Numbered from the stretch's first letter, positions 32,296-41,511 are shown. The stretch: 64,000 nucleotides of DNA from Bacillota bacterium (GCA_029776155.1 JAKOTU010000023.1:19720-83719), one strand, 5' to 3'. The notes: generated by a model from the letters alone, not told the origin. A program made the numbers and translations.

Positions 32296-33519
32296 TTAAG
32301 CTTCGTAGTCGTAAATCCGTTTTTCGCCGGTGATCTTCTGAATCTCGGTGATGTTCTGGGTCACTTCCAGCACGCCGCGATACTGGCCGGCACTGTCGCG
32401 CACGGCGAAATAGCGGATGTGGACTAACATGCCCTTCATGTTCAACCAAAACTCAGCCACGTCCCTGCGTCCGCTCTTGAAGTCTTCCAAGATCCGCTCC
32501 ACCACATGCATGCTGGACGGGGGATGGCAGAACTGTACTTTGCGTCCAATGGCCGCCCGGGGGCGTTCAAAAATGCGCTCCGGTCCCAGAGAGAAAAAGG
32601 CCACCTCGTCCTTTTCATCAACGTAGGTGACGTCCACCGGCAGATGCCCGAAGATGAGGTTGATCTGCTCTGGAGTCAACACGCCCACCTCTAGTTCCAG
32701 GGCGCCGTCTGTGGATTGCCTGCCTCCAACTTCCCCTTCCCTGCTCTTGTACACTGCGGCCAGGGGATCCTTGAACCCAGCGGCAATCTCCTTCCATTCG
32801 TCCTGGGTAAAAGTCTCCAGGCACATGGGGAAAAGGATGTTTTCTTCTTTGTAGATCATCTCGGCCACATCATTCAAGGCTGGGAGCACAATGTTGCCGA
32901 TTTCGGCTGCTAGCTGAGGCTGGGCAGGCTGTTCTGCGGCCTTTTCGATCACCTTCGTTACTTCCCTCAAAGCGGCCCGGATTTCATCGTGTTTCCCCCA
33001 CATTACCGTCGGCGGCCCGCTGATGCCGTAACGCTCCAAATAAGGAAAGAGGATGTTCTCCTTCTTGGAGTAGTGTTTATCCACTTCCAAAAGCTCTTGG
33101 TGCTTTGTGGACCAGAGCGCGATCTGCGCCTGCCGTTCCGCTGTGTCCTTCGTCTCTGTAATCTGCTCCACAAGGGCGCGAATCTCCTCGACCAAGGCAC
33201 CGATCCTGCGGTTAGAGTCTTTCAGCTCCTGCAGGGGATCTCCGTCCTGCTCCGGTGCCAGCGCTTGAGCCAGCTGCCTATCCAGGGATTCGCGGAAGAC
33301 AGCCACGTGCACATCGCACAGCCTTTGGACTTCTTCCACAGGCAGACCCTCGTTAATCAGAGCCTGCTCGATTTCACCGATTTCGCCAGGCCCCACCTGA
33401 TTGAGCAAATCGGCGAAACGGTCCTTCACTTCGTCCACATCTGCCCCCGCATGAATATCGCGGATGATACCCTTCAGTATCTCCTGACGGTGTTTGCGGT
33501 TGGCAATGAGTTCACTCAT
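32296..33519 (-). CDS. DUF438 / hemerythrin-like / PAS domain sensor protein
   Basis: The 407-residue cytosolic protein has three parts. An N-terminal DUF438 domain (about 1-75) is followed by a hemerythrin-like four-helix domain with HYSKKENILFP, WGKHDEIR and YKEENILFP, which supply His and Glu ligands for a di-iron centre. A C-terminal PAS domain (about 285-400) includes VDVTYVDEKDEVAFFS and a closing GVLEVTQNITEIQKI. No output domain is seen, so it is likely an oxygen, NO or redox sensor acting through protein contacts. ATG follows TAGGAGG. Confidence 0.88.
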   Translation of the reverse strand: MSELIANRKHRQEILKGIIRDIHAGADVDEVKDRFADLLNQVGPGEIGEIEQALINEGLPVEEVQRLCDVHVAVFRESLDRQLAQALAPEQDGDPLQELKDSNRRIGALVEEIRALVEQITETKDTAERQAQIALWSTKHQELLEVDKHYSKKENILFPYLERYGISGPPTVMWGKHDEIRAALREVTKVIEKAAEQPAQPQLAAEIGNIVLPALNDVAEMIYKEENILFPMCLETFTQDEWKEIAAGFKDPLAAVYKSREGEVGGRQSTDGALELEVGVLTPEQINLIFGHLPVDVTYVDEKDEVAFFSLGPERIFERPRAAIGRKVQFCHPPSSMHVVERILEDFKSGRRDVAEFWLNMKGMLVHIRYFAVRDSAGQYRGVLEVTQNITEIQKITGEKRIYDYEA

Positions 33520-33696
33520 AACGCCTTACCTCCTACACTTAGCATAGCCCGTTTTGGCTTTCCGTAAATATAAGTTCTCCACTCAGTATTTATTCACCTT
33601 TTCCTAGGAATTTCCTCCTGAGTGGGGGCAATTTTTTGGGTTGCTTTGCTAAAAGAAGGGTAATCTACTGTTGATAGAAGTAAAAGGGGGTTTACG

Positions 33697-33975
33697 ATGT
33701 ATCGAGACCGCTATCCGCAACAGTATCGCATGAATCAGCCTCCCAGAGTACTGTCCACCAAGGACTGCAGCTATCTTACCGACGCCCTATCCTGGGAGCT
33801 CCTGACGGCCAAAAAGGCCCATTTTCTGGCCAGTCAGTGTTCAGACCAGCAGGTCAAGCAGCAGCTAGAGCAGATCAGTCAGCTGCACCAGACGCATTAT
33901 GACATCCTGCTCAACCACCTGAACACCACTGAGCATGATCACGATCACTTCGGTTATCAAGGGTATCGACAATAA
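33697..33975 (+). CDS. CotF-like spore coat protein, small
   Basis: This is a 92-residue polar protein with a Tyr/Arg/Gln-rich N-terminus and a helical CotF-type core (LTDALSWELLTAKKAHFLA and QLEQISQLHQTHYDILLNHL), ending in a His-rich tail. CotF proteins are coat components made in the mother cell late in sporulation. It lies 12 bases upstream of a second CotF-like gene. The ATG follows AAAGGGGG. No convincing sigma-K or sigma-E promoter was found in the 120-base upstream gap. Confidence 0.75.
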   Translation: MYRDRYPQQYRMNQPPRVLSTKDCSYLTDALSWELLTAKKAHFLASQCSDQQVKQQLEQISQLHQTHYDILLNHLNTTEHDHDHFGYQGYRQ

Positions 33976-33987
33976 AGGAGGGAGAGC

Positions 33988-34407
33988 ATGAACAGTCACA
34001 CCAGGAGCTACGGAGGTTACCAACAGCACTTTTCAGGTTCCACCAACCCAACCATCAAGAATCCCACCACCCAGGTACCGCAGAGCACGCAGTTCAACGA
34101 CAGGGACTGCCTCAATGATATTTTGGCCATGGAGAAATGGCTCACCGACGGCTTTAACGTGTTCGCCCGGGAAGCAAGCCATCAAGCCCTGCACAACGAT
34201 GTGATGCACATCCTCAACGAGACGCACCGCGCCGCCCGGGATGTGTTTAACCTCATGTTCGAAAAGGGATGGTACTCCCTGCATCCAGAACAGCCTGAGC
34301 AAGTTGCTAAAGAGCATCAAAAATTCCAGAGCTACGAAAGCCAGATGCCCCAGCAGAGAACCTCTCCTTACGAGTCGGGGGGCATGTACCAGCCCAGGCA
34401 GTACTAG
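33988..34407 (+). CDS. CotF-like spore coat protein
   Basis: This is a 139-residue protein with a Gly/Tyr/Gln-rich low-complexity start and end and a helical CotF core (DRDCLNDILAMEKWLTDGFNVFAREASH, broken by a turn, then MHILNETHRAARDVFNLM). The C-terminus is Gln/Tyr/Pro-rich, typical of coat proteins that become cross-linked. ATG follows AAAGGAGGGAG. It is co-transcribed with the preceding small CotF-like gene and ends at a bidirectional terminator. Confidence 0.8.
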   Translation: MNSHTRSYGGYQQHFSGSTNPTIKNPTTQVPQSTQFNDRDCLNDILAMEKWLTDGFNVFAREASHQALHNDVMHILNETHRAARDVFNLMFEKGWYSLHPEQPEQVAKEHQKFQSYESQMPQQRTSPYESGGMYQPRQY

Positions 34408-34448
34408 AAAAAAGAGAGGCTGCTCCGCGAAGTGCAGCCTCCTTCTTT
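34405..34448. terminator. Bidirectional terminator between cotF-like genes and tkt
   Basis: GAGGCTGC (34416-34423) pairs with GCAGCCTC (34434-34441). It is followed on the plus strand by CTTCTTTT and on the minus strand by a T-rich run (plus GAAAAAAG at 34407-34414), so it serves both convergent genes. Confidence 0.85.
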
Positions 34449-34454
34449 TACCTG

Positions 34455-36428
34455 CTATTTTACAATGCTCAAAATCCGTTCGGCCAATGCGTCCACGCTA
34501 AAGCCTAAGTACTCGGCAACCTGCTTGCCTGGGCCGCTGGCCCCGAAACGCTCCAGACCATACACCTCAACCCGGCCTTTGGGGTTGATGGAATACCAGC
34601 CAGTCGGTACCCCCAGCTCCACGGCCAAAGTAGGTACGTTTTCCGGCACCACTTTGCGGCGGTAGGCTTCATCCTGTTTGAGGAAGAGCTCCCGGTTGGG
34701 TACGGAGACAACCCGCACTCCCAGGCCCTGTTTTTCCACCTTCTCCGCGGCCTGCACGGCCAGGCTAACTTCACTACCGGCCGCCACCAGCACAATGGCC
34801 AGCTCCTCCTGCTCCTCGCGGATGACATAGCCGCCTTTGGTGAAGTCCCAGCCCTCTGGCTTTTTGAGCAGGGGCAAGTTCTGCCGGCTCAAGACCAATG
34901 CGGAGGGCCCATCCTTGCGCTTCATGGCTTCCACCCAGGCCCAGGCCGTTTCTTCCGCATCAGCGGGACGATACACGGCCAGATTGGGGATCAGGCGTAA
35001 GGACTCGGTGCTTTCAATGGGCTGATGGGTAGGTCCGTCTTCGCCCACCCAGACCGAGTCGTGGGTGAGAATGTAGACCACGGGCAGCTTCATCAAAGCC
35101 GCCAAACGCATGCTGGGTCGCATGTAATCGGAGAAGACCAGGAAGGTGGCTCCGAACACGCGGAAATGGCCATACAAGGCTAAGCCGTTGAGCACGGCCG
35201 CCATTCCGTGTTCGCGCACTCCGAAGCAGAAGTTGCGTCCGCTGAAATCGCCAGCCTGGATGATGCCTTCGCCGTGGAGGAAGGAGTTATTGGAGGGAGC
35301 CAAGTCAGCTGAACCGCCCACTAAATTAGGAACCTTCTTGGCGATCGCGTTGAGCACCTGCCCACTGGCAGCCCTGGTGGCCATGGTGGCATCGGGTCCA
35401 AACATGGTTAGGATATCGCTCAAATCGGGAAGACTGCCGCTAAGCCAACTGTTCCACTGTTCAGCCAACTGCGGGTATTCCTCCGCCCACTTGTTGAAGA
35501 GCTCCTGCCACTCCGCTTCCAGCTGCTGACCCCTCTGCCGCATCTTCTCCGGCAGATCCTGCAGCTCTTCAGGGACGTAGAAATCTTGATCTTCTGGCAA
35601 TCCCAAGGCCCGCTTCATGCCAGCGATTTCTTCGGCGCCCAAAGGAGAACCATGGGTTTCGGCCAGGCCGGCCTTGGTGGGAGCGCCCTTGGCAATCTGG
35701 GTGCGGGCGATGATCAGTGTGGGCTGTTCCTTGTTTTCCTTAGCCTGGGCAATTACCTTCTGCAGCTCAGGAATGCTGTGGCCATCCACTTCTAATACCT
35801 GCCAACCATAGGCCTCATAGCGGCCCTTCACGGACTCGGTAAAAGCAAGATCCGTGGAACCTTCAATGGTAATGCGATTGGAGTCGTAAATAACGATCAG
35901 CTTGCCCAGCTTGAGGTGCCCAGCCAAGGACGAAGCCTCTGCACTTACGCCTTCCATGAGGTCGCCATCGCCGCAGAACACGTAGGTGTAGTGGTCCACA
36001 ATCTCGTATCCGGGCCTGTTAAAGCGGGCGGCAGCCAAGCGCTCGCCAATGGCCATGCCCACCGCGTTGGCAATACCCTGTCCCAGGGGACCGGTCGTTG
36101 TCTCCACCCCATCCGTATCGCCGTATTCGGGGTGGCCCGGGGTGTTGGAACCAAGCTGGCGGAAGTTCTTCAGGTCGTCCATGGAGACCTGATAACCCGA
36201 TAGGTGCAGCAGGGAATAAAGGAGCATGGAAGCATGGCCGCCCGAGAGAACAAACCGATCCCGGTTGGGCCATTTAGAGTTGGCCGGATTGTGCTTGAGC
36301 ACATCAAAAAAGACCACAGAACCAACATCAGCCAAGCCCAAAGGCGCCCCCGGATGCCCCGAGTTGGCCTTCTGCACTCCATCTGCAGCCAGCCCGCGAA
36401 TTACATTGGCGATTCTTTGTAGATCCAT
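34455..36428 (-). CDS. tkt: Transketolase
   Basis: This is a thiamine-diphosphate enzyme of the pentose phosphate pathway that moves two-carbon units between sugars. [12 protein letters not shown], the TPP-binding [12 protein letters not shown] motif with IVIYDSNRI, the second-domain GEDGPTHQP and a C-terminal transketolase domain are all present in 657 residues. ATG at 36428 follows GAGAGGTGG; the upstream in-frame start at 36437 overlaps that site. It lies 18 bases behind pduL, perhaps pairing carbohydrate use with acetyl-phosphate metabolism. Confidence 0.96.
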   Translation of the reverse strand: MDLQRIANVIRGLAADGVQKANSGHPGAPLGLADVGSVVFFDVLKHNPANSKWPNRDRFVLSGGHASMLLYSLLHLSGYQVSMDDLKNFRQLGSNTPGHPEYGDTDGVETTTGPLGQGIANAVGMAIGERLAAARFNRPGYEIVDHYTYVFCGDGDLMEGVSAEASSLAGHLKLGKLIVIYDSNRITIEGSTDLAFTESVKGRYEAYGWQVLEVDGHSIPELQKVIAQAKENKEQPTLIIARTQIAKGAPTKAGLAETHGSPLGAEEIAGMKRALGLPEDQDFYVPEELQDLPEKMRQRGQQLEAEWQELFNKWAEEYPQLAEQWNSWLSGSLPDLSDILTMFGPDATMATRAASGQVLNAIAKKVPNLVGGSADLAPSNNSFLHGEGIIQAGDFSGRNFCFGVREHGMAAVLNGLALYGHFRVFGATFLVFSDYMRPSMRLAALMKLPVVYILTHDSVWVGEDGPTHQPIESTESLRLIPNLAVYRPADAEETAWAWVEAMKRKDGPSALVLSRQNLPLLKKPEGWDFTKGGYVIREEQEELAIVLVAAGSEVSLAVQAAEKVEKQGLGVRVVSVPNRELFLKQDEAYRRKVVPENVPTLAVELGVPTGWYSINPKGRVEVYGLERFGASGPGKQVAEYLGFSVDALAERILSIVK

Positions 36429-36446
36429 GCATACCACCTCTCTCGA

Positions 36447-37034
36447 TTAGTCGCGCAATACCTCTACCACGTCACCATTATTGAGCAAAGCGGCGTTCGC
36501 TTCATCAGTGTCAATGTGCATCTCCAAAGCAAAATCGTTCCGCACCCTAACCAGAACGTTATCAAATACCAGCCCGCGTTCTCCGTCGACGCGCACGGAC
36601 ACCATTTCCTTGTCTTTTACTCCGAATTCTTCTGCATCTGCCTCAGTCATGTGAATGTGCCGCTGAGCGATGATCACACCTTTGTCCAGTTCCACGGTAC
36701 CCTTGGGCCCAATGAGCTTAATTCCCGGAGAACCTTCCAGAAAGCCAGAATCCCTCACCGGCGGCCTGACGCCCAACGCAAAGGCATCGGTACGGGAAAT
36801 CTCCACCTGGCTTTCCCTGCGTACAGGGCCGAGGATGCGCACGTTTTTGATGGACGACTTAGGCCCTTCAATTGTCAAGGTCTCTTCCGCAGCATACTGT
36901 CCTGTCTGCGAGAGAGGGTTCCTTACTGTTAGTTCATACCCAGGGCCAAACAGGGCCTCCAGGTGTTCCTGTGAAAGGTGAATGTGCCGGTTTGATACCC
37001 CCACTGGTACTTTGCCTAATACGGTTTTTGCCAA
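36447..37034 (-). CDS. pduL: Phosphate propanoyltransferase / phosphotransacetylase PduL
   Basis: This is the PduL-type phosphotransacylase, unrelated to Pta, that interconverts acyl-CoA and acyl-phosphate. Two Zn-binding His clusters are visible, SNRHIHLS near the N-terminus and AQRHIHMT in the middle. Length is about 195 residues. No microcompartment shell genes are present, so it probably serves as the housekeeping phosphotransacetylase for acetate formation or assimilation. TTG at 37034 is eight bases after GGGAG; GTG at 37043 directly abuts that site and is less likely. Confidence 0.92.
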   Translation of the reverse strand: MAKTVLGKVPVGVSNRHIHLSQEHLEALFGPGYELTVRNPLSQTGQYAAEETLTIEGPKSSIKNVRILGPVRRESQVEISRTDAFALGVRPPVRDSGFLEGSPGIKLIGPKGTVELDKGVIIAQRHIHMTEADAEEFGVKDKEMVSVRVDGERGLVFDNVLVRVRNDFALEMHIDTDEANAALLNNGDVVEVLRD

Positions 37035-37106
37035 GTATCCCACTCCCTTTTTTCTTCTTCCAGCCTAACTACTTAGACAGGAGGCAGGGAATTCCTGCCC
37101 AACCTA

Positions 37107-37135
37107 TTGACCAAACCCGGTTCCTGTGCTAAGAT
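37107..37135 (+). promoter_or_regulatory. Promoter of tRNA-Trp
   Basis: TTGACC at 37107-37112 and TAAGAT at 37130-37135 have a 17-base spacer. The tRNA begins 13 bases after the -10. Confidence 0.75.
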
Positions 37136-37147
37136 TATAACTGTCGC

Positions 37148-37223
37148 AGGGGAGTAGCTCAATTGGTAGAGCATCGGTCTCCAAAACCGAGGGCTGCGGG
37201 TTCGAGTCCTGTCTCCCCTGCCA
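37148..37223 (+). tRNA. tRNA-Trp (CCA)
   Basis: The 76-base cloverleaf starts AGGGGAG and ends CTCCCCT-G-CCA. The anticodon loop is CTCCAAA, giving anticodon CCA. The T arm GGGTTCGAGTCCT and D arm AGCTCAATTGGTAGAGC are standard. It is a stand-alone unit with its own promoter and terminator. Confidence 0.96.
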
Positions 37224-37244
37224 TTATCTTACTATAACGGCTGA

Positions 37245-37273
37245 CTCTGGGTAAACACACCCGGGGTTTTTTT
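37245..37273 (+). terminator. Terminator of tRNA-Trp
   Basis: CTCTGGGT (37245-37252) pairs with ACCCGGGG (37259-37266), including G-T pairs, followed by seven T residues. Confidence 0.75.
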
Positions 37274-37309
37274 ATTGTTTACGTAAGATTATGTCCATTT
37301 TCACAAAGC

Positions 37310-37455
37310 CTAAAGCAGCGGGCCCTGTTCGTCGTAGAAAGGGCGCAGAAACGGACGATGCCCTTGATCCCAACTAGGGCCCCTGCTTGCAGTTCCAGCA
37401 CCACCAGGGCATCGACACCCGGGAATAGGCGGGCGTTAATGGTTGCTCCAATCAT
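37310..37455 (-). pseudogene. Possible frameshifted small-gene remnant behind the ABC-F gene
   Basis: An ATG at 37455, overlapping the end of the ABC-F gene, opens a frame encoding ARLFPGVDALVVLEL and GALVGIKGIVR. The natural continuation FLRPFYDEQGPLL with a TAG at 37310 lies in another frame, one base out of register. The protein-like character on both sides of the shift suggests a broken short gene or a sequencing error. The family is not recognised. Confidence 0.35.
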
Positions 37456-39001
37456 CTTCCAGCTCCGGGGAAAAGGTCACGGGATGCAGACCTTCTTCGT
37501 CCAGGAGCAGCACTTCCGGAAACACTTCAGCAATGAACTTGCGATCGTGGGAGACGGCGATAATGCATCCTCCGAACGCCTTCAGCGCGGCGCGGATCTC
37601 CGGCCCCGAAAGGGGCGAAAGGTTGCGCGTAGGTTCGTCCAGAACCAAAACCTCAGCGCGCTCCAGGATCATTTTGGAAAAATAGAGTTTGGCGCGCTGG
37701 CCGCCGGACAGCTCAGCCAAGGCGTGATCCATCTCTTCAGCCGTGAAGTGCATGCTGCCCAGGTAGGTACGGATCTGGGTTATCTCTTCCTTCGTCCCGG
37801 TGCGCAGCAAAAACTCCACAGCGCTCTGTTCGGGGTCCATGTACTCTGTGTAATCCTGGGGCATGTAACCGTACTTCATCCCCCTTGCCGCTAGTTCCTG
37901 CAGGATGGCCCTGAGCAGCGTGGTCTTCCCCGCCCCATTGGCCCCAACGATGCACACCTTCTGAGGCCCCGTAACCCTCAGGTGCACGCTGCGGCTTAAG
38001 ATCCGCCCACCGACCTGCAGGGGCTCTCGGTGCAGATCCAAGATCACTTTACCCCGGGGAATGGTGATGCTGGTGTCGAAACTAACGTTAATGCTTTCCT
38101 CGTAATCGGGCCGCCTGGTTAGCTGCCCTTTTTCCCTTTCCAGGCGTCTGCCCATAGCCTTGACCGTATGCATCTTGTCCTTTAGGTTTTTCCCCACGGA
38201 AGGATCTTGGCGGGAAACCGTCCGCAGCTCGTGCTGAACGCGCTGATAGATCCGGCGATAGCGCTCCAGTTTGGCGGCGAACTCTTCCTTCTCCTTCTGG
38301 GCAATCCGCAGCTGCTTGGTGATCCGCTCCTCCCGGTTCTTCACATATTCTCCGTAGCGCAGGCGGGCAATACTGTGCTGGGGCTTGCGCTTGCGCATAA
38401 GCTGCTCCAAGTGGATGATGGTGTTGGCACAGCGGTCCAGGAGCAGTTCATCATGGGACACGAAGATCATGGGAGTATTGGCGGTGCGGATAAAGCTTTC
38501 CAGCCACTTAACCGATTCCAGGTCAAGGTCGTTGCTGGGCTCGTCCAAAAGCAGCACCGTAGGCTGCTTGAGCATTTCACAAAGGAGTTGGAACTTGATT
38601 TTTTCGCCTCCAGAGAGCTGGCGCATTTTGATCTGTTCCGATATCCGATCCTCCGGAAAACCCATCCCATCCAAGAGCCTGTAAAACAGGGCATAATCGA
38701 AGCTATCTTGACTCACCCGGGAAGCAAGGTAGTGGCGGGTGCTGCAGTCTAGGAACTGCTCGGGCAGGGCCTGAGGCAGATAACCGATGACTTCACCTGC
38801 AGTGATGATTTCGCCTTTGATCACCAGATAGCCCCGGAGCGACTCAGGGTCGGCTATGGCCTTAAGCAGCGCTGACTTGCCATTTCCTTCTTCACCGATC
38901 AACCCAGCCTTCATCCCAGGTTGCAGTGAGAAGTTGAAGTCCTCCAGCAAAACCCGCAGGTCCTTAGTCATTACTAGTGTTAGGTTCTTGATCACAAGCA
39001 T
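37436..39001 (-). CDS. ABC-F ribosome-protection-type ATPase
   Basis: The 521-residue protein has two ABC domains and no membrane segments. The first has Walker A GEEGNGKSALL and signature LSGGEKIKF with LLLDEPSNDLDL. A long charged linker at about 235-325 contains an arm rich in Arg/Lys/Glu, and the second domain has GANGAGKTTLL, LSGGQRAKLYF and LVLDEPTRNL. The layout is that of ABC-F proteins that dislodge antibiotics from the ribosome (Vga/Lsa/VmlR type). ATG at 39001 follows GGAGGTGG. A leader with a 3-codon uORF and a terminator supports an antibiotic-inducible resistance role. Confidence 0.88.
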   Translation of the reverse strand: MLVIKNLTLVMTKDLRVLLEDFNFSLQPGMKAGLIGEEGNGKSALLKAIADPESLRGYLVIKGEIITAGEVIGYLPQALPEQFLDCSTRHYLASRVSQDSFDYALFYRLLDGMGFPEDRISEQIKMRQLSGGEKIKFQLLCEMLKQPTVLLLDEPSNDLDLESVKWLESFIRTANTPMIFVSHDELLLDRCANTIIHLEQLMRKRKPQHSIARLRYGEYVKNREERITKQLRIAQKEKEEFAAKLERYRRIYQRVQHELRTVSRQDPSVGKNLKDKMHTVKAMGRRLEREKGQLTRRPDYEESINVSFDTSITIPRGKVILDLHREPLQVGGRILSRSVHLRVTGPQKVCIVGANGAGKTTLLRAILQELAARGMKYGYMPQDYTEYMDPEQSAVEFLLRTGTKEEITQIRTYLGSMHFTAEEMDHALAELSGGQRAKLYFSKMILERAEVLVLDEPTRNLSPLSGPEIRAALKAFGGCIIAVSHDRKFIAEVFPEVLLLDEEGLHPVTFSPELEDDWSNH

Positions 39002-39033
39002 GTTTCCACCTCCGCTCCACGGCCGCAGGTGGG

Positions 39034-39227
39034 TAAAAAAAGAGTCTGCCTGGGTCCCAAGCAGACACGTTGCACAAAGAAGGCGTAAGAGCAACGCCCC
39101 CAGAGAGCAAACTATCTACCCAACATGGCGACCACAAACTAAGCCTCCTTGAGGCCCTTCACGCAAGTTTCAGTCTGCCATCCATGTTGGTTAGTTGATC
39201 ATTGCTCTCCTCCAAATTCTTGCACTT
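39034..39227 (-). promoter_or_regulatory. Antibiotic-type transcription attenuator leader of the ABC-F gene
   Basis: On the minus strand, in order, there is a strong GGAGGAG site and a 3-codon uORF. A 9-bp stem follows (CCAACATGG directly after the uORF stop, plus 39182-39190, with CCATGTTGG, plus 39120-39128). A segment TTGCTCTC (plus 39103-39110) is complementary to the uORF ribosome binding region (plus 39202-39209). Last is an intrinsic terminator: a 10-bp stem at plus 39044-39066 with T run at 39035-39041. This is the layout of ribosome-stalling attenuators: a stalled ribosome on the uORF would change folding and relieve termination. Confidence 0.8.
39191..39202 (-). CDS. Leader peptide Met-Ile-Asn (3 codons)
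   Basis: ATG ATC AAC TAA on the minus strand with GGAGGAG (plus 39207-39213) four bases upstream. The stop codon directly abuts the first stem of the attenuator, so initiating or terminating ribosomes would cover the stem. It is a regulatory ORF, not a functional protein. Confidence 0.65.
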   Translation of the reverse strand: MIN

Positions 39228-39233
39228 GTGTTA

Positions 39234-39262
39234 ATTATAACATAGTCGACGGTCTCATTCAA
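39234..39262 (-). promoter_or_regulatory. Promoter of the ABC-F leader
   Basis: On the minus strand TTGAAT (plus 39257-39262) and TATAAT (plus 39234-39239) have a 17-base spacer. The -35 overlaps the stop codon of the upstream helD-like gene. Confidence 0.75.
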
Positions 39263-41507
39263 GGACATATAATTCTGGCGGCAGGTCGGCCACAAAGGGA
39301 GAAAGCTCGCCGCTGTAGACCAGATCCAGATTGTGCAGAGCCCTGCTGCAGGCCACATAGAGCAACCGTCGATCATAGTCGGCCCCAAAAGAGCTGGCGC
39401 TGGCATCGGCAATCACCACCGCATCGAACTCCAGGCCTTTAGCCAGAAACACCGGCAGCACCAGAACACCCTTCTGGAACTGCCCAGTCTCCCTAATGAG
39501 CAGAGAGGGCTCTAGGCCCAGTTCCTGCCCCCGCAGAGCCGCATGGATTTCTTGGCACTCTTGAACCGTCTTAGCCACTACCGCCACCGTTTCGTATCCC
39601 GCCTGCAAGTTGGCCTGCACCAGCTCCGCGATGAGCCCTGTTTCTTGCCCGGGATGGGCACGGTGCACAGCAGGCTTTCTACCCCTCCTCAGCAGCGTCT
39701 CCCCTCGGGATCCGCCCAAGAGCGCGCTGCAGAAACGGAAAATCTCCTCGGTTGACCGGTAGCTCCTGTTCAGCCGCACCGTGGCCAGATCTAAATCGGT
39801 AAACAGTGCTTCCAGTCCCTCTACTCCGCTGCCCCACACATAGGGATGCAGCGACTGGGACACATCACCCACCAAGGTGTAGCGGGCCTGGGGGAACGTC
39901 TTGGTCAACACGTACAGCTGCAGCGGTGCATAATCCTGGACTTCATCCACCACCACATGCAGGATACCGCGGCGCAGAGGATATCCTTCCAATTCTCCCT
40001 TTAGGTAAAGGAGGGGGACCACATCCTCGAAGGAGATCACGCCCCGGTCTAAAGACCGCAGGCTCTCCCCTGCTCCTACGGGAGGGCAGAGCTGTCCCGC
40101 AACCTCGCTCCACAGGGCAGAATCCTGCCAGAGTCGTCGATACCAGGCTATGCTGTCCACCTGGTAGCGGTTCTTCAGCAGACTTAAAACCGGCTCTAGA
40201 TTGGAGCGCACCCGGCGCACAGCCTCCCTGGCCACGGTCCACCAGGTCTCGTGCTCGAAGGCCTCTTCCTGGCACAGGGCATGGAATGCGGCCCTGATCC
40301 GCCTTTTTTTCAGGGGCCGCAGCACATGCATGATCCGCTGCCTGATCTTGAGCAGGCGCTTCTGTACCGGAAGATAGGACCAGTTCTCGGCAAACATCCT
40401 TTCTTGCTCTTGCGCGGAGATGAGGAGTTTTTTGCCGAAATAAACGTCCTCAAAGCGGGCTGCTTCCGTGCTGACCAAATCGATTAGCCGATCTAGAACC
40501 AGGCGAAAACCCGGCGAGCACTTGAAGCTGCAGCTGGCCAAAAGCTGCTTCCTGCCCTGCTCATCACGTTGAAGGAGCTGCTCAAGGTAGGCCACCTGCG
40601 TTTCCACATCCCACTGCCAGTCAAAGAACGCTTCGGCAAACTCCCGAAAGGTCAGCTGGGGTACGTTCTCTTCGCCCAAGTCAGGGAGCACTTGCGAGAT
40701 GTAGTCGCTGAAGATCCTATTGGGGGAGAACACCAAGATGTTCTCGGGCTGAATGGTGTCGCGGTATTTGTACAGCATATAGGCCACACGGTGCAGGGCC
40801 ACTGAGGTCTTGCCGCTCCCGGCAGCCCCCTCCACCAAGAGGCGTGCATCGCGGTCATTGCGGATGGCCTGGTTCTGTTCCCGCTGGATGGTGTTCACGA
40901 TGGTACGCATTTTCACGCTCGCGTTGCGGCCAAGGGTTTCCTGCAGAATCTCATCGTCAATCTTCAGCTCATTGTCGAACATGTAGATCAGCTTGCGGTT
41001 TTTGATACCGTATTGGCGTTTGACGGTGATCTTGCCCTTGTAGACGCCGCCCGGCCCGACATAATGCGCCTCTCCCAAACCAAAATCGTAGAACATGCTG
41101 GAAATGGGCGCGCGCCAATCATAGATCATGGGCCAGCCCGTTGCCGGGTTGAGCAAGGAGTGCACCCCGATATAGATCGACTCTGCGCGGTCGGCCCCTT
41201 CTTCCCAAAAATCAATGCGTCCAAAGTAGGGGGTTCGCTCTAAGGCCCTTAACTGCTTGACCAGGCGGTGCTCAATGCCGAATTCAGCGGCGCCCTGCCG
41301 AAGCTCAGCAATGCGCTGGGCGGCATCCATGAGCCGCTTGTCGCTGGCCGAGCTAACCCCGTGCTCTTCGCTGAGGGAGCGGCGGATGGAACGCATTTCT
41401 TCATAGAACTCCCTGACCTTGGCCTCCTGGGCCGCCAGCTGCTTGTCTATCTCCCTGTAAACCTGGTTCAGCCAAGCTTGTTCCCGTTCAAACTCTTTCT
41501 TGTCCAA
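39255..41507 (-). CDS. helD: HelD/UvrD-like superfamily 1 helicase (RNA polymerase-associated ATPase)
   Basis: The 750-residue protein has a long N-terminal coiled-coil (about 1-70), a helicase core with Walker A VEGAAGSGKTSVALH, VVDEVQDYAP (Walker B) and YTLVGDVSQSLHPY, and a UvrD-C-type end with VLVLPVFLAKGLEFDAVV and LYVACSRAL. This matches HelD, which dislodges stalled RNA polymerase and in some bacteria gives rifampicin tolerance. TTG at 41507 follows GGGGGTGA; the preceding in-frame region overlaps the nitroreductase-like gene. It is followed at once by the ABC-F promoter. Confidence 0.85.
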   Translation of the reverse strand: MDKKEFEREQAWLNQVYREIDKQLAAQEAKVREFYEEMRSIRRSLSEEHGVSSASDKRLMDAAQRIAELRQGAAEFGIEHRLVKQLRALERTPYFGRIDFWEEGADRAESIYIGVHSLLNPATGWPMIYDWRAPISSMFYDFGLGEAHYVGPGGVYKGKITVKRQYGIKNRKLIYMFDNELKIDDEILQETLGRNASVKMRTIVNTIQREQNQAIRNDRDARLLVEGAAGSGKTSVALHRVAYMLYKYRDTIQPENILVFSPNRIFSDYISQVLPDLGEENVPQLTFREFAEAFFDWQWDVETQVAYLEQLLQRDEQGRKQLLASCSFKCSPGFRLVLDRLIDLVSTEAARFEDVYFGKKLLISAQEQERMFAENWSYLPVQKRLLKIRQRIMHVLRPLKKRRIRAAFHALCQEEAFEHETWWTVAREAVRRVRSNLEPVLSLLKNRYQVDSIAWYRRLWQDSALWSEVAGQLCPPVGAGESLRSLDRGVISFEDVVPLLYLKGELEGYPLRRGILHVVVDEVQDYAPLQLYVLTKTFPQARYTLVGDVSQSLHPYVWGSGVEGLEALFTDLDLATVRLNRSYRSTEEIFRFCSALLGGSRGETLLRRGRKPAVHRAHPGQETGLIAELVQANLQAGYETVAVVAKTVQECQEIHAALRGQELGLEPSLLIRETGQFQKGVLVLPVFLAKGLEFDAVVIADASASSFGADYDRRLLYVACSRALHNLDLVYSGELSPFVADLPPELYVLE

Positions 41508-41511
41508 GAAG

